Positions 1-7,679 of a stretch of 36,091 nucleotides of DNA are shown here, in pieces (the stretch's first letter is position 1; every line of letters starts with the position of its first letter). The notes beneath the pieces were generated by a model. That model was not told the origin of the DNA and did not search any database. It saw only the letters and a list, made by a program, of their open reading frames with translations. Source of the stretch: Candidatus Caenarcanales bacterium (lineage in GTDB: Bacteria; Cyanobacteriota; Vampirovibrionia; LMEP-6097); NCBI GenBank assembly GCA_022447685.1, contig JAKVAO010000022.1, positions 1 to 36,091 of the forward strand, written 5' to 3'. The position numbers and the translations under genes are program-made.

Positions 1-40
1 AAAATTTTAAATAGTTAATGGAAACTTTCACACCTTCTAA

Positions 41-1879
41 AAAAAAATTTTTGGTTTAAATTTTCAGTCCACTATAAAATTAATAAATTTTAGTTCAATA
101 TACGAAGACTTTAAAAAAGAACATATTATTTATGAAACCTATAAAAAGATAGAGAAGCTTAAAAATAATGAAAACACACTTAAGTACTATATTTTAAAAC
201 CACTTATTGAAAATATAGATTTTGACTTATGGGACAATTTATCTGATCTAATAGACAATAAAGAATATATTCAAAACTATTTAATTGAAAATTTACAAAA
301 AGAGCTTGATCAATACAAACAAACTAATAAAGAACTGACTCTTATAAATAAGTTTTTGAATCTAAAAGAAGATGAACAAATTGAAGAAATCTGTTCAAAA
401 AAATCTGGGTTAAGTTTTGCAAAATATGATGATTTTGATGTAGAAATATTTAGAGAATTATTTCATGACTTCACAAAAAAATCAGAGTCTTTGGAAGGAA
501 CTACAAAAATAGTTACTGATATTGTAAGCACTAATCTGAATTTAAAAAACAAGCATAGTGACTGGGATAAAAACAATGAAGAATGTATTTTATGCGGTCA
601 AAAGCCACCCAAAAATAAAAATATTTTCAAACTATATGAAAATAAAATGGATGAATTAAAAAACTTATTAAGTCCTTTTGAAAAAGAGGTTACAAATAAG
701 CAAGAAGAATTAACTAAGCAGTTAAAAAACCTAGTAATAAAACTTCAAAATCATAGAAAAACACTTAAAAGTGTAGGTGCTGAGCTTATATCAATATTAG
801 AAAATCATGAAACAGTTCCAGAAAAAATTAGAACTATTTTAGAAAAAAATAATATAAAGCCACTCAATCTAGATTTTGCATATGATAAATCTCATAAGGA
901 TTTAACTGAGCAGTTAAGTCAAATTGAGAAAATACTTGAAATAAAATACTCTTTTAATAAGAATATTTATGATTCATTAAAAAAACTAAAAGCACCAGTA
1001 AATGAAGATATCAAGTATTTAGAAGGTTTAAATCTTGCTAGCTCAGAGACACGAATTCTTGAAATAGATGATTTTAAAGACCTTGCTCAAAAATTATCCG
1101 AAATCAAAAAACTATTAGATGACAATTTGAAATTAAATCATTATGAGGAAACTATTGTTAGTGAGCAAAATCTTCAATTGTATAAAACATATTTAAAAAA
1201 TGAATCTGTTATTCAAGAAGATTTTCAAGCTAGGTTGGAAACCCAAAAAGCATATATTGAAGAACATTTTCATAAACAATTTTTAAGCAAGAAAGCCGAG
1301 CTGGAAAAAAAGTTCTCTAAATTGGAAAAAATCCAAAAAGTATCTGAGGATATTCTCAAAGTTTATGAAGAAGAAATAAATAAATTCAAATCAAGTCTAA
1401 TAAATAAGTTAAAAATACCATTTTATATATATAGTGCAAGAATCTTACAAAACTATACTCAAGGGCAAGGGCTATTCATCAACAAGGAAGGCACCGGACA
1501 AGAACAAAACAGCAAAGTTATTTTTTCTACAGTCAATGGTTATGACCACGATTCAGTAAAACAACTCAGCTCAGGACAATTAGCAGTTACAGCTATAGTA
1601 TTCATCTTGACGATGAATAAAGTTTTCAGTAATCATTCAAACTTAAAACTCTTAGCCATCGATGACCCTGTTCAAGACATGGATTCATTAAATGTACATA
1701 CTTTTATTGAACTTTTAAGACATGAATTCGGTGACGATAAATACCAAATCGTTACAGCGACTCATAATGATGAGCAAGCAATGTATCTGCGATATAAGCT
1801 AAATCAATATAGTCAAACCAAAGCAGAAACTATTAATGTTCAAGATACTTTCTTTAAACCTAAACTAATAGAATCCTAA
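41..1879 (+). CDS. C-terminal part of a Rad50/RecN-like (SMC-type) ATPase, 5' end broken
   Basis: The frame is open from base 41 (stop TAA at 38-40) and reads as coding throughout, but it has no ATG or GTG in its first 300 bases; the first TTG is at 356. Visible parts are long coiled coils (K/E/L-rich), a CILCG zinc-hook-like CxxC around 583-597 between the coils, an ABC signature LSSGQ near 1565, a Walker B (LLAIDDP) near 1651 and a switch histidine (TATHND) near 1756. These are the C-terminal half-head and hook of an SMC/Rad50/AAA_13-type ATPase, typical of DNA repair or defence ATPases. No Walker A is present. All three frames have stops within the first 40 bases, so the N-terminal lobe is absent or split off. 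Adding one A to the A9 run at 39-47 would join this frame to ATG 18. The gene is therefore a split gene, a decayed gene, or one read by slippage. Confidence 0.7.
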   Translation, partial: KKIFGLNFQSTIKLINFSSIYEDFKKEHIIYETYKKIEKLKNNENTLKYYILKPLIENIDFDLWDNLSDLIDNKEYIQNYLIENLQKELDQYKQTNKELTLINKFLNLKEDEQIEEICSKKSGLSFAKYDDFDVEIFRELFHDFTKKSESLEGTTKIVTDIVSTNLNLKNKHSDWDKNNEECILCGQKPPKNKNIFKLYENKMDELKNLLSPFEKEVTNKQEELTKQLKNLVIKLQNHRKTLKSVGAELISILENHETVPEKIRTILEKNNIKPLNLDFAYDKSHKDLTEQLSQIEKILEIKYSFNKNIYDSLKKLKAPVNEDIKYLEGLNLASSETRILEIDDFKDLAQKLSEIKKLLDDNLKLNHYEETIVSEQNLQLYKTYLKNESVIQEDFQARLETQKAYIEEHFHKQFLSKKAELEKKFSKLEKIQKVSEDILKVYEEEINKFKSSLINKLKIPFYIYSARILQNYTQGQGLFINKEGTGQEQNSKVIFSTVNGYDHDSVKQLSSGQLAVTAIVFILTMNKVFSNHSNLKLLAIDDPVQDMDSLNVHTFIELLRHEFGDDKYQIVTATHNDEQAMYLRYKLNQYSQTKAETINVQDTFFKPKLIES

Positions 1880-2319
1880 AAATATTTTCTTCTACCGAAA
1901 AAGTGCAAAAATTTAACACTTTTTCTGAGAACAAGTGCCACAAAACCACACTTTTTCTGAATATGGTCTGAAAACCCAAATCAGAATTAAGATAAAAAGT
2001 CGCTCCAGTAAGTATCCACTCACTATCATTGAAATAGAAAGCCCTAGTATCATCTGCATCCCAGTGTCTATAATTAAGCTTTGCATAAAAAGTTTCATGA
2101 TTTAAAATCTGCTTTAGCTCTTCAGAATCAATGTTTTTGTCCTGCACTAAACTTAATATTAGTCACAGATTTATCGTCCCTAGTTTTTCTTATAACTAGA
2201 TTTTCAGTTTGATAATCATAATTTTTCGAGCGACAGCAATAAGCTTGAAGCTTGTTAACAGAGCACACACTAAGCAATACTAATATTAGTAAAGAACTTA
2301 TTTTGCTTCTAGCTTTCAC
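1860..2319 (-). pseudogene. Small exported protein interrupted by a frameshift
   Basis: Two overlapping minus-strand frames appear to be one gene. The 5' part starts best at GTG 2319, overlapping the mscS end by 11 bases. It encodes KARSK, a hydrophobic stretch (SSLLILVLLSVC) and an LQA site, so it is a signal peptide or a weak lipoprotein signal, and it stops at 2128. The 3' frame picks up at 2147 with QDKNIDSEELK and continues with a polar domain containing NYRHWDADDTRAF and SEWILTGATFYL. Deleting one A from the A5 run near 2137-2141 would fuse them (GQ-NIDSEELK). The last 40 or so residues run through the hairpin repeats and overlap the end of the opposing gene by 20 bases, so the true C-terminus may be shorter. 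Family not recognised. It could be a sequencing indel or real decay. Confidence 0.45.
1897..1925. terminator. Hairpin between convergent genes, possible bidirectional terminator
   Basis: GAAAAAGTG (1897-1905) and CACTTTTTC (1917-1925) form a perfect 9-bp stem with an 11-base AT-rich loop. The second arm is part of a 12-base direct repeat, CACTTTTTCTGA, found at 1917-1928 and again at 1949-1960, so the left arm has two alternative partners. There is no separate U-tract beyond the stem. It lies just after the stop of the ATPase gene and inside the 3' end of the opposing frame, which is where a bidirectional terminator would be expected. Confidence 0.4.
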
Positions 2320-3394
2320 CAGCTTTTTCCAAATAAACAGTCTGAGAAGGAAAGGCAAACTCTAAACCTTCAGCATCAAATTTCTCTTTCAAATAAAAAC
2401 TAATCTTCTCTCTAGCATCCATATAGTCAGCATAATCAGCATTAGGGTGATAATAAACTATCTCTAAATTCAAACTAAAATCTCCAAATTCAAAAAAATG
2501 AACTCTATCCAATCTGGCTCCATCAACCTGTTCTATAGCTTCTTTCACAATTTCTTTGGCTCTAGCAATTTGCTCGACAGTCATACCATAAGTCAAACCA
2601 ATATGGAAAACAACTCTTCTAGTATTCATTCTTCTAAAATTCTGAATTCTAGTACTAGTAAGCTCTTTATTACCAACAACAAGTTCTTCACCTTGTAAAG
2701 TTTGAATTCGAGTGGTTTTCAAACCTATCTTCTTTACAGTACCTGTATCTGAACCAATTGAAATAAAGTCACCAACAGCAAAAGGCTTATCAAAGTAAAT
2801 AGAAAAAGAACTAAAAATATCACCAAGTATGTTTTGGATCGCAAGCGCAATTGCAATACCACCAATCCCCAAGCTGGTTGCAAGTGAAGTTATGTTCACA
2901 CCTAAATTTGCAAGTAAGAGTATAAGACCGATAATCCATAAAATAATTTTGATTAGGAGAATCAGACCATCAAAAACAGTCTTATCATCCTGCTGAGTAG
3001 TATTTTCATCTACATGCAGAACCTTTCTTAAAATATAAGCCGCAATATCATTACAGGAAATTACGACCTGGAAAATAATTAGTGCCGTTAAAATAGCGTC
3101 AAGAACATGAACAATATTCTCACCAATAACTAAAGTCTTTGCTCCCAAATAAAAAGCAATATAATCATAAGTTCTCGGGTGAATTCCTTTAATAAGATCA
3201 ATAATATGATCGTCAAACCTAGTATCAGTTTTACTAGTTAATTCTTGAAGCTTGCTAATTATTTGATAAATAACAACCCGAAAGAAATATTTCAAAACTA
3301 TGAAAATACCAATAGCAATGAGGTAATTTTGAACTGAATTCGAGAAAAACTCTCGAGATAATAAGTCAATTAACAATTCTTGATTTATTTGCAT
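2309..3394 (-). CDS. MscS-family mechanosensitive ion channel
   Basis: Small-conductance mechanosensitive channel family, an inner-membrane pore that opens under membrane tension to release osmolytes. Several hydrophobic helices are followed by the pore helix region (SLATSLGIGGIAIALAIQN, near residues 170-190) with the Gly/Ala packing pattern of MscS TM3. Then comes the beta domain, with FDKPFAVGDFI and the turn GTVKKIGLKTTRIQT. The C-terminal alpha/beta domain (GLTYGMTVEQI to the end) is typical of MscS. Length (about 361 aa) is slightly above E. coli MscS (286 aa), owing to extra N-terminal helices. GTG 3397 and ATG 3394 are adjacent candidate starts; ATG is preferred. It is divergent from the ketopantoate reductase gene and followed directly by the broken exported-protein gene. 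Which MscS subfamily it belongs to cannot be settled here. Confidence 0.93.
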   Translation of the reverse strand: MQINQELLIDLLSREFFSNSVQNYLIAIGIFIVLKYFFRVVIYQIISKLQELTSKTDTRFDDHIIDLIKGIHPRTYDYIAFYLGAKTLVIGENIVHVLDAILTALIIFQVVISCNDIAAYILRKVLHVDENTTQQDDKTVFDGLILLIKIILWIIGLILLLANLGVNITSLATSLGIGGIAIALAIQNILGDIFSSFSIYFDKPFAVGDFISIGSDTGTVKKIGLKTTRIQTLQGEELVVGNKELTSTRIQNFRRMNTRRVVFHIGLTYGMTVEQIARAKEIVKEAIEQVDGARLDRVHFFEFGDFSLNLEIVYYHPNADYADYMDAREKISFYLKEKFDAEGLEFAFPSQTVYLEKAGES

Positions 3395-3401
3395 CACTAA
3401 A

Positions 3402-3429
3402 ATTCTAGCATCAGCACAGCCGGAGACAA
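3402..3429 (-). promoter_or_regulatory. Putative promoter of the MscS gene with extended -10
   Basis: On the minus strand, TTGTCT (3424-3429), a 16-base spacer and TAGAAT (3402-3407), preceded by TGC, resemble a sigma-70-type promoter with an extended -10. The -10 ends only five bases before GTG 3397 and eight before ATG 3394. Transcription would therefore start at or next to the start codon, giving a leaderless or almost leaderless mRNA. AT-rich DNA gives many chance -10 boxes, so this is moderate evidence only. Confidence 0.35.
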
Positions 3430-3447
3430 ATATGGCATAATCAAAAT

Positions 3448-4425
3448 ATGCATGTAATTGTCTATGGTATTGGCTCAGTAGGGGGCTTCTATTCGTATTT
3501 ATTAGCGAAATCCCTAGAAAATAGACCTGAGCATAAATTAAGTCTAATAACTAGAACTAGAGTAGCTGATGCACTGAATAGCAACAAATGTATTGAATAT
3601 AGAAAAAGAACTAATGGTGAAATCAGTATAGTAGATAAAGTCAGCACTGAAAGCTTCGATTATGCTCCCAACTATGCTGAGCTAAACATCAATCCAGAAG
3701 ATGAAAAAGTAATACTACTCTGTGTAAAATCTAAAGATACAAAAGCAGCTTGTGAAGACATAAAAACTAAATTCGATGAGAAAACAACAGTTATATCAGT
3801 CCAAAACGGTGTCAGCAACGAAGCTAAGGTAGAATCAGTACTCGGTAAGAACTCTGTATTGGGTTGCTTAACTAATGTAGCTGCTGAAACTATAGAGCCT
3901 GGAGTTTATTTACAAATCTATAACCCTGTAAATCCTTATAGACTTCAATTTGGAGAAATTCATACAGAGAACGGCATGGCTAGAGTAAACCGAATAGCAG
4001 ACTTGCTAGAATCCTGTGAAATTACAGTTAGAAGATCAGAGAATATTATCAAAGATCAATGGGCAAAGCTAGTCTGGAATTCAGCCTTCAACCCTATTAG
4101 CGCTCTTTATAAAGCTAAATTAGGTGAACTTGCTGCAAACTCGCAAGCAAAAGAAGAAGTCTTCGGGATTATGAGAGAAACTACAGCTGTTGCAAGAGCT
4201 AAAGGAATAGATATTCCTGAAAACATCGCAGACACACACTGGGAACTCACGAATAGAGAAGAGTGGGCTAGTTTCAAAACATCTATGCTTCAGGATAAAG
4301 AAGCTGGAAAAGAGCTAGAAATAGATGAGTTACTCGGCTATGTCATAGCAGAGGCTAAAAAACTTAGTATTGAAACTCCATTTGCAGAAAAAATTTATGA
4401 TTCATTGTCTATGAATAAGGTTTAA
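3448..4425 (+). CDS. panE: 2-dehydropantoate 2-reductase (ketopantoate reductase, PanE/ApbA family)
   Basis: NADPH-dependent reduction of ketopantoate to pantoate in pantothenate/CoA synthesis. The N-terminal Rossmann motif YGIGSVGG (G7, G9, G12) binds the cofactor. The LLCVKSKDT strand, the VISVQNGVSN segment, and the C-terminal helical domain with KDQWAKLVWNSAFNPISAL carry the conserved Lys and Asn of the family. Length (325 aa) is slightly above the usual 290-320. It heads a same-strand run with very short gaps (8 bases to the next gene). The family also includes paralogues with other 2-oxoacid substrates, and no other pantothenate gene is nearby, so the substrate is inferred from family alone. 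Confidence 0.88.
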   Translation: MHVIVYGIGSVGGFYSYLLAKSLENRPEHKLSLITRTRVADALNSNKCIEYRKRTNGEISIVDKVSTESFDYAPNYAELNINPEDEKVILLCVKSKDTKAACEDIKTKFDEKTTVISVQNGVSNEAKVESVLGKNSVLGCLTNVAAETIEPGVYLQIYNPVNPYRLQFGEIHTENGMARVNRIADLLESCEITVRRSENIIKDQWAKLVWNSAFNPISALYKAKLGELAANSQAKEEVFGIMRETTAVARAKGIDIPENIADTHWELTNREEWASFKTSMLQDKEAGKELEIDELLGYVIAEAKKLSIETPFAEKIYDSLSMNKV

Positions 4426-4433
4426 TAATAATT

Positions 4434-4880
4434 ATGCAAATAATCTCCTCCATACTTAATTTCTTCAAATTAAGCTCTCTAATAGTAATAATCGGCTCGA
4501 CTATAACGCTTGGTGCACTGATAGCACCTGTAATCTTCAAAGTACTTGAAAGAAGTGAAGCAGCCAAACTAATGATAGATATTTTTGCACGCTATGATGC
4601 TTGGCTTAATATAGCCGTGATAATACTTCTAGTTTCTTATAGCGTCGACCTGATTTTTGTACAAAAACTTAATTGGACTATAGCCCAAAGTATCACTGCA
4701 ATAGGAGTTGTCTTAATTTCAGTTTTAAGTTTCTATCTAATCTATAATCTCAGTCCAGAAATCCATGAAGCTTACCAAAACCAAGCAGAAAATTTTAGAC
4801 AATTACACGAAAACAGCGAGAAAATACACAAAGTAAACGTTCTTCTGGGTTTAATCGTCTTAATCGCTAGTTTTGTATAA
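4434..4880 (+). CDS. DUF4149/TMEM205-like integral membrane protein
   Basis: Four hydrophobic helices at about residues 10-35, 53-74, 80-105 and 131-148, with a polar loop rich in E, N and Q between the third and fourth. The first helix contains a GSTITLGALIAPVIFK segment, similar to the G-x-A-P pattern of DUF4149 proteins, a small inner-membrane family of unknown function. It lies 8 bases after the panE-like gene and 17 bases before the exported propeller-like gene, so it is probably in the same transcript. Assignment rests on pattern and topology only. Confidence 0.65.
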   Translation: MQIISSILNFFKLSSLIVIIGSTITLGALIAPVIFKVLERSEAAKLMIDIFARYDAWLNIAVIILLVSYSVDLIFVQKLNWTIAQSITAIGVVLISVLSFYLIYNLSPEIHEAYQNQAENFRQLHENSEKIHKVNVLLGLIVLIASFV

Positions 4881-4897
4881 CTGATAAAATAAAAGCC

Positions 4898-6454
4898 ATG
4901 CTTAGATTTCTTGCGCTAATTTTTGTTACCACTATTTCACTAAGCGCTAGTGCAATCACTATTCCTAAAGCTGTTCAACAAAAAATCTTTGCTTTAGAAC
5001 CAGGTGGGCACTTTAGATTCGATGGTATCTACGAAAAGGGTAATCAAAACTGGTTATTATTAAGCAAAAATATTGAAAAAGAGGCAGAAGCTCAAACAGA
5101 AATACTTGAAATCGAAATCTCTGAAGAAAAAACCACCGCTGAAAAAGTCAGTAACAGCCAAGATATTATCGACGAAGAAAATCAAGACTATCTTATATAT
5201 CATGAAGATAAAGCTTATTTATACACCCCGATCAAAGACAATACCATAAAGAGTTTCCAAGAATTTAGTCCAGCGATTCAAGAAGAAATACTCTCTATGC
5301 AAATCAGCCCAGAATTTCTAATCCCTGCTGGATTTAGTATCTCTAGAGATCTTGCCATAGTCTCTCAGGAACTGCCTATCAAATTTAGAAATGTTCAATT
5401 AGCAACAGAAAAAGAAGAAATTTTTCAAACTATTTTGAAAGAGCAAAAAGCCAAAGAATTTAATTTCCTCGCTTATTCAAGTAAAAGTAATAATTTCAGC
5501 CTCTACAAATTCAACAAAGAAAATAGCAGTGTCGAAGAGAAGTTTTTGGGAGCAATAGCGCTCGAGAACAAAGGTGAAGAACTGGAATGGGTTAGTAATA
5601 TTAAAAACTTTAAAGACAAAGTCTATATCTCTGAATATAATTCAGGGAAAATCTACGAAATCAAAAACAAAGATATTATCAATAAAGATTCAGAATCTTT
5701 AAAACTCAAAACCTACAAGGACTTAAAACCCTTAATTCAAAACAATGGCTTACTGGATTTTTCACTAGAACATAAAACCTTGTTCTTCCTTTCTCAAAAA
5801 GACTCTCGCCTAAATGTAATCAATGCTAGTAATAATAAAGTTATCAACGTTGTTAGATTGCCAAATCTGGTTACTGAAATGGAAGAATATGATTTTATTA
5901 GCAGCGAAGCTAAGAACCTAATTGTTAATTCTCGTGGCTCAAATCAACTTAATTTCGTTAGTACCGCAAACTATCAAATCGTTCACAGCATAAGCTACAA
6001 ACAAGATAAACGTATTAATTTCATTCATGACTTTGCAATCAACAAAGATATGCTAATTACAGCAAGTGAAATCTATGAAAATGACCAATCATCTGGTTCC
6101 TTAATAATCTATAGCTCAATCAACAAAGAACTTCTCAAAGAGCTTAAACTTGACTTTATCCCAGAAAAAGTTCTTTTCTTCCACAGTGACCAAAAAGCCT
6201 TGGTAATGGGTTTCAATGGTGAAAACAGTGTACTTGCAAAAGTTAATCTAGAGAACCTTGAAATCAGCCAGAAAGTAGCATTAGATGCAGACTTAGCAGA
6301 AGCAAAAGAGATTCTTCTATTAGCTGAAGATAAGCTACTTGCTATAAGCAGCAAAACTAATCCTATGCTGGTATTTCTGGATTCTGAGAACCTTGAAACT
6401 ATAAAAAAAGTCCCTAGTAAAAACGTCTATGACAAAATAGTCTATCTCGAGTAA
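4898..6454 (+). CDS. Exported protein of unknown function, possibly beta-propeller
   Basis: A Sec signal peptide is clear: LRFLALIFVTTISL followed by SASA and a cleavage site near residue 19. The mature protein is about 500 residues, acidic near the N-terminus (EKEAEAQTE, EISEEKTTAE). It has repeated units in which a short beta strand leads into a polar turn, for example LFFLSQKDSRLNVINAS and KALVMGFNGENSVLAKV. Such spacing resembles YVTN/WD-like propeller blades, and SNQLNFVSTANYQIVHSI looks like one blade. No catalytic motif was recognised. It is probably periplasmic, and in one transcript with the membrane protein before it and hemW after it (9-base gap). The propeller assignment is inference; structure prediction would settle it. 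Confidence 0.7.
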   Translation: MLRFLALIFVTTISLSASAITIPKAVQQKIFALEPGGHFRFDGIYEKGNQNWLLLSKNIEKEAEAQTEILEIEISEEKTTAEKVSNSQDIIDEENQDYLIYHEDKAYLYTPIKDNTIKSFQEFSPAIQEEILSMQISPEFLIPAGFSISRDLAIVSQELPIKFRNVQLATEKEEIFQTILKEQKAKEFNFLAYSSKSNNFSLYKFNKENSSVEEKFLGAIALENKGEELEWVSNIKNFKDKVYISEYNSGKIYEIKNKDIINKDSESLKLKTYKDLKPLIQNNGLLDFSLEHKTLFFLSQKDSRLNVINASNNKVINVVRLPNLVTEMEEYDFISSEAKNLIVNSRGSNQLNFVSTANYQIVHSISYKQDKRINFIHDFAINKDMLITASEIYENDQSSGSLIIYSSINKELLKELKLDFIPEKVLFFHSDQKALVMGFNGENSVLAKVNLENLEISQKVALDADLAEAKEILLLAEDKLLAISSKTNPMLVFLDSENLETIKKVPSKNVYDKIVYLE

Positions 6455-6463
6455 AACTAAGCA

Positions 6464-7654
6464 ATGCTTCAAAGCCCTTACCCTGAAAGTATTTATATAC
6501 ACTTACCTTTTTGTAAGACTAAGTGTCCTTACTGTGACTTTGCTTCATTTACTGAAAGAGGCTCCGATATCAAAAAAAACTATTTAGAAGCCTTAAACCG
6601 TGAAATATCTAATTTCTTTGAATGCCAATACGAAAGCTCACCAAACCACAAGCCAATAAATATAAAAACTATTTTTTTTGGTGGCGGAACACCCAGTATT
6701 CATAGTGCAGAGGAAATAGCAACTATAATTAAGCAAATTAAAAATTACTGTAGCTTTGATGATGAAATTGAAATTACTCTAGAAGCAAACCCAGGCACAG
6801 TCGATAGAAATAAACTAGAAGAATTCAAAGCAGTTGGCATAAACCGTATCAGCATTGGTGCACAGACCTTTAAGCAAAAACTACTCGATAAACTAGCAAG
6901 AGGGCACAGAGTCGATGATTGCTATAAAATCATTGAGGATATCAAAAATACTAAATTCAAGTCATGGAGCTTTGATCTAATCTACGGCTTGCCTAAACAA
7001 AATCTAAACGATTGGATAGAAAGCCTAGACATAGCCTTATCTTTTGCAAGTCCACATATTTCTGCCTATGCCCTAAGTATAGAGACAGGAACAGCCTTTG
7101 GAGATATTTATAAAAACTCAGAACATCAAGATCTCGCTCAAGAAGAAGAACTAAGTGAAATGTATCAAGCTTGCGATGAAAAACTATCACAAGCTGGACT
7201 CTATAGATATGAAATTAGTAACTGGGCAAAGCCAGATCATCAATGCAAACATAATCTATGTTATTGGCGAGCAGAAGAATACTTCGCCTTCGGTTTAAGT
7301 GCCCACGGCTACTATCAAAATTATCGCTTTGCACATAGCCGTAATTTAAATGAATATATAAATCTTTTTCTAAATAAGAGCGCAGAAGAACTCAAGGCTG
7401 CTATCAAAAAGCGAAACATATATTTTTCAACAGAGTTTATCAGTAAAGAAGAATCAATTGAAGAAGAGATTTTACTTAAATTAAGGCTATCTGAGGGACT
7501 AGACTTGAGGGAAGAAATCTTGGAGCGTCTTAATACTGAAAGTCTAAATAGGCTTTTGGATACTAATTATCTTAAAAAAACTGAAGACAGACTATACCTC
7601 GAAAACAAAGCTTATTTTCTTAGCAATAGCGTAATTTCTGACTTAATAAGATAA
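6464..7654 (+). CDS. hemW: Radical SAM HemW-like protein (heme chaperone, formerly HemN-like)
   Basis: Radical SAM protein of the HemW group, which binds heme and a 4Fe-4S cluster and was long annotated as oxygen-independent coproporphyrinogen oxidase. The cluster motif is C17-x3-C21-PY-C24-DF close to the N-terminus, as in HemW. IYIHLPFC precedes it, GGGTPS follows near residue 70, and the core holds EANPG, RISIGAQTF and FDLIYGLPKQ. The C-terminal HemN-like region begins around residue 290 and has RLSEGLDLREEI. Length (396 aa) is typical of HemW and shorter than true HemN (about 450 aa). No other heme gene lies in the window, which fits a chaperone better than a pathway enzyme. Confidence 0.9.
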   Translation: MLQSPYPESIYIHLPFCKTKCPYCDFASFTERGSDIKKNYLEALNREISNFFECQYESSPNHKPINIKTIFFGGGTPSIHSAEEIATIIKQIKNYCSFDDEIEITLEANPGTVDRNKLEEFKAVGINRISIGAQTFKQKLLDKLARGHRVDDCYKIIEDIKNTKFKSWSFDLIYGLPKQNLNDWIESLDIALSFASPHISAYALSIETGTAFGDIYKNSEHQDLAQEEELSEMYQACDEKLSQAGLYRYEISNWAKPDHQCKHNLCYWRAEEYFAFGLSAHGYYQNYRFAHSRNLNEYINLFLNKSAEELKAAIKKRNIYFSTEFISKEESIEEEILLKLRLSEGLDLREEILERLNTESLNRLLDTNYLKKTEDRLYLENKAYFLSNSVISDLIR

Positions 7655-7679
7655 AATATGCATAAGTGACTAATCATTT

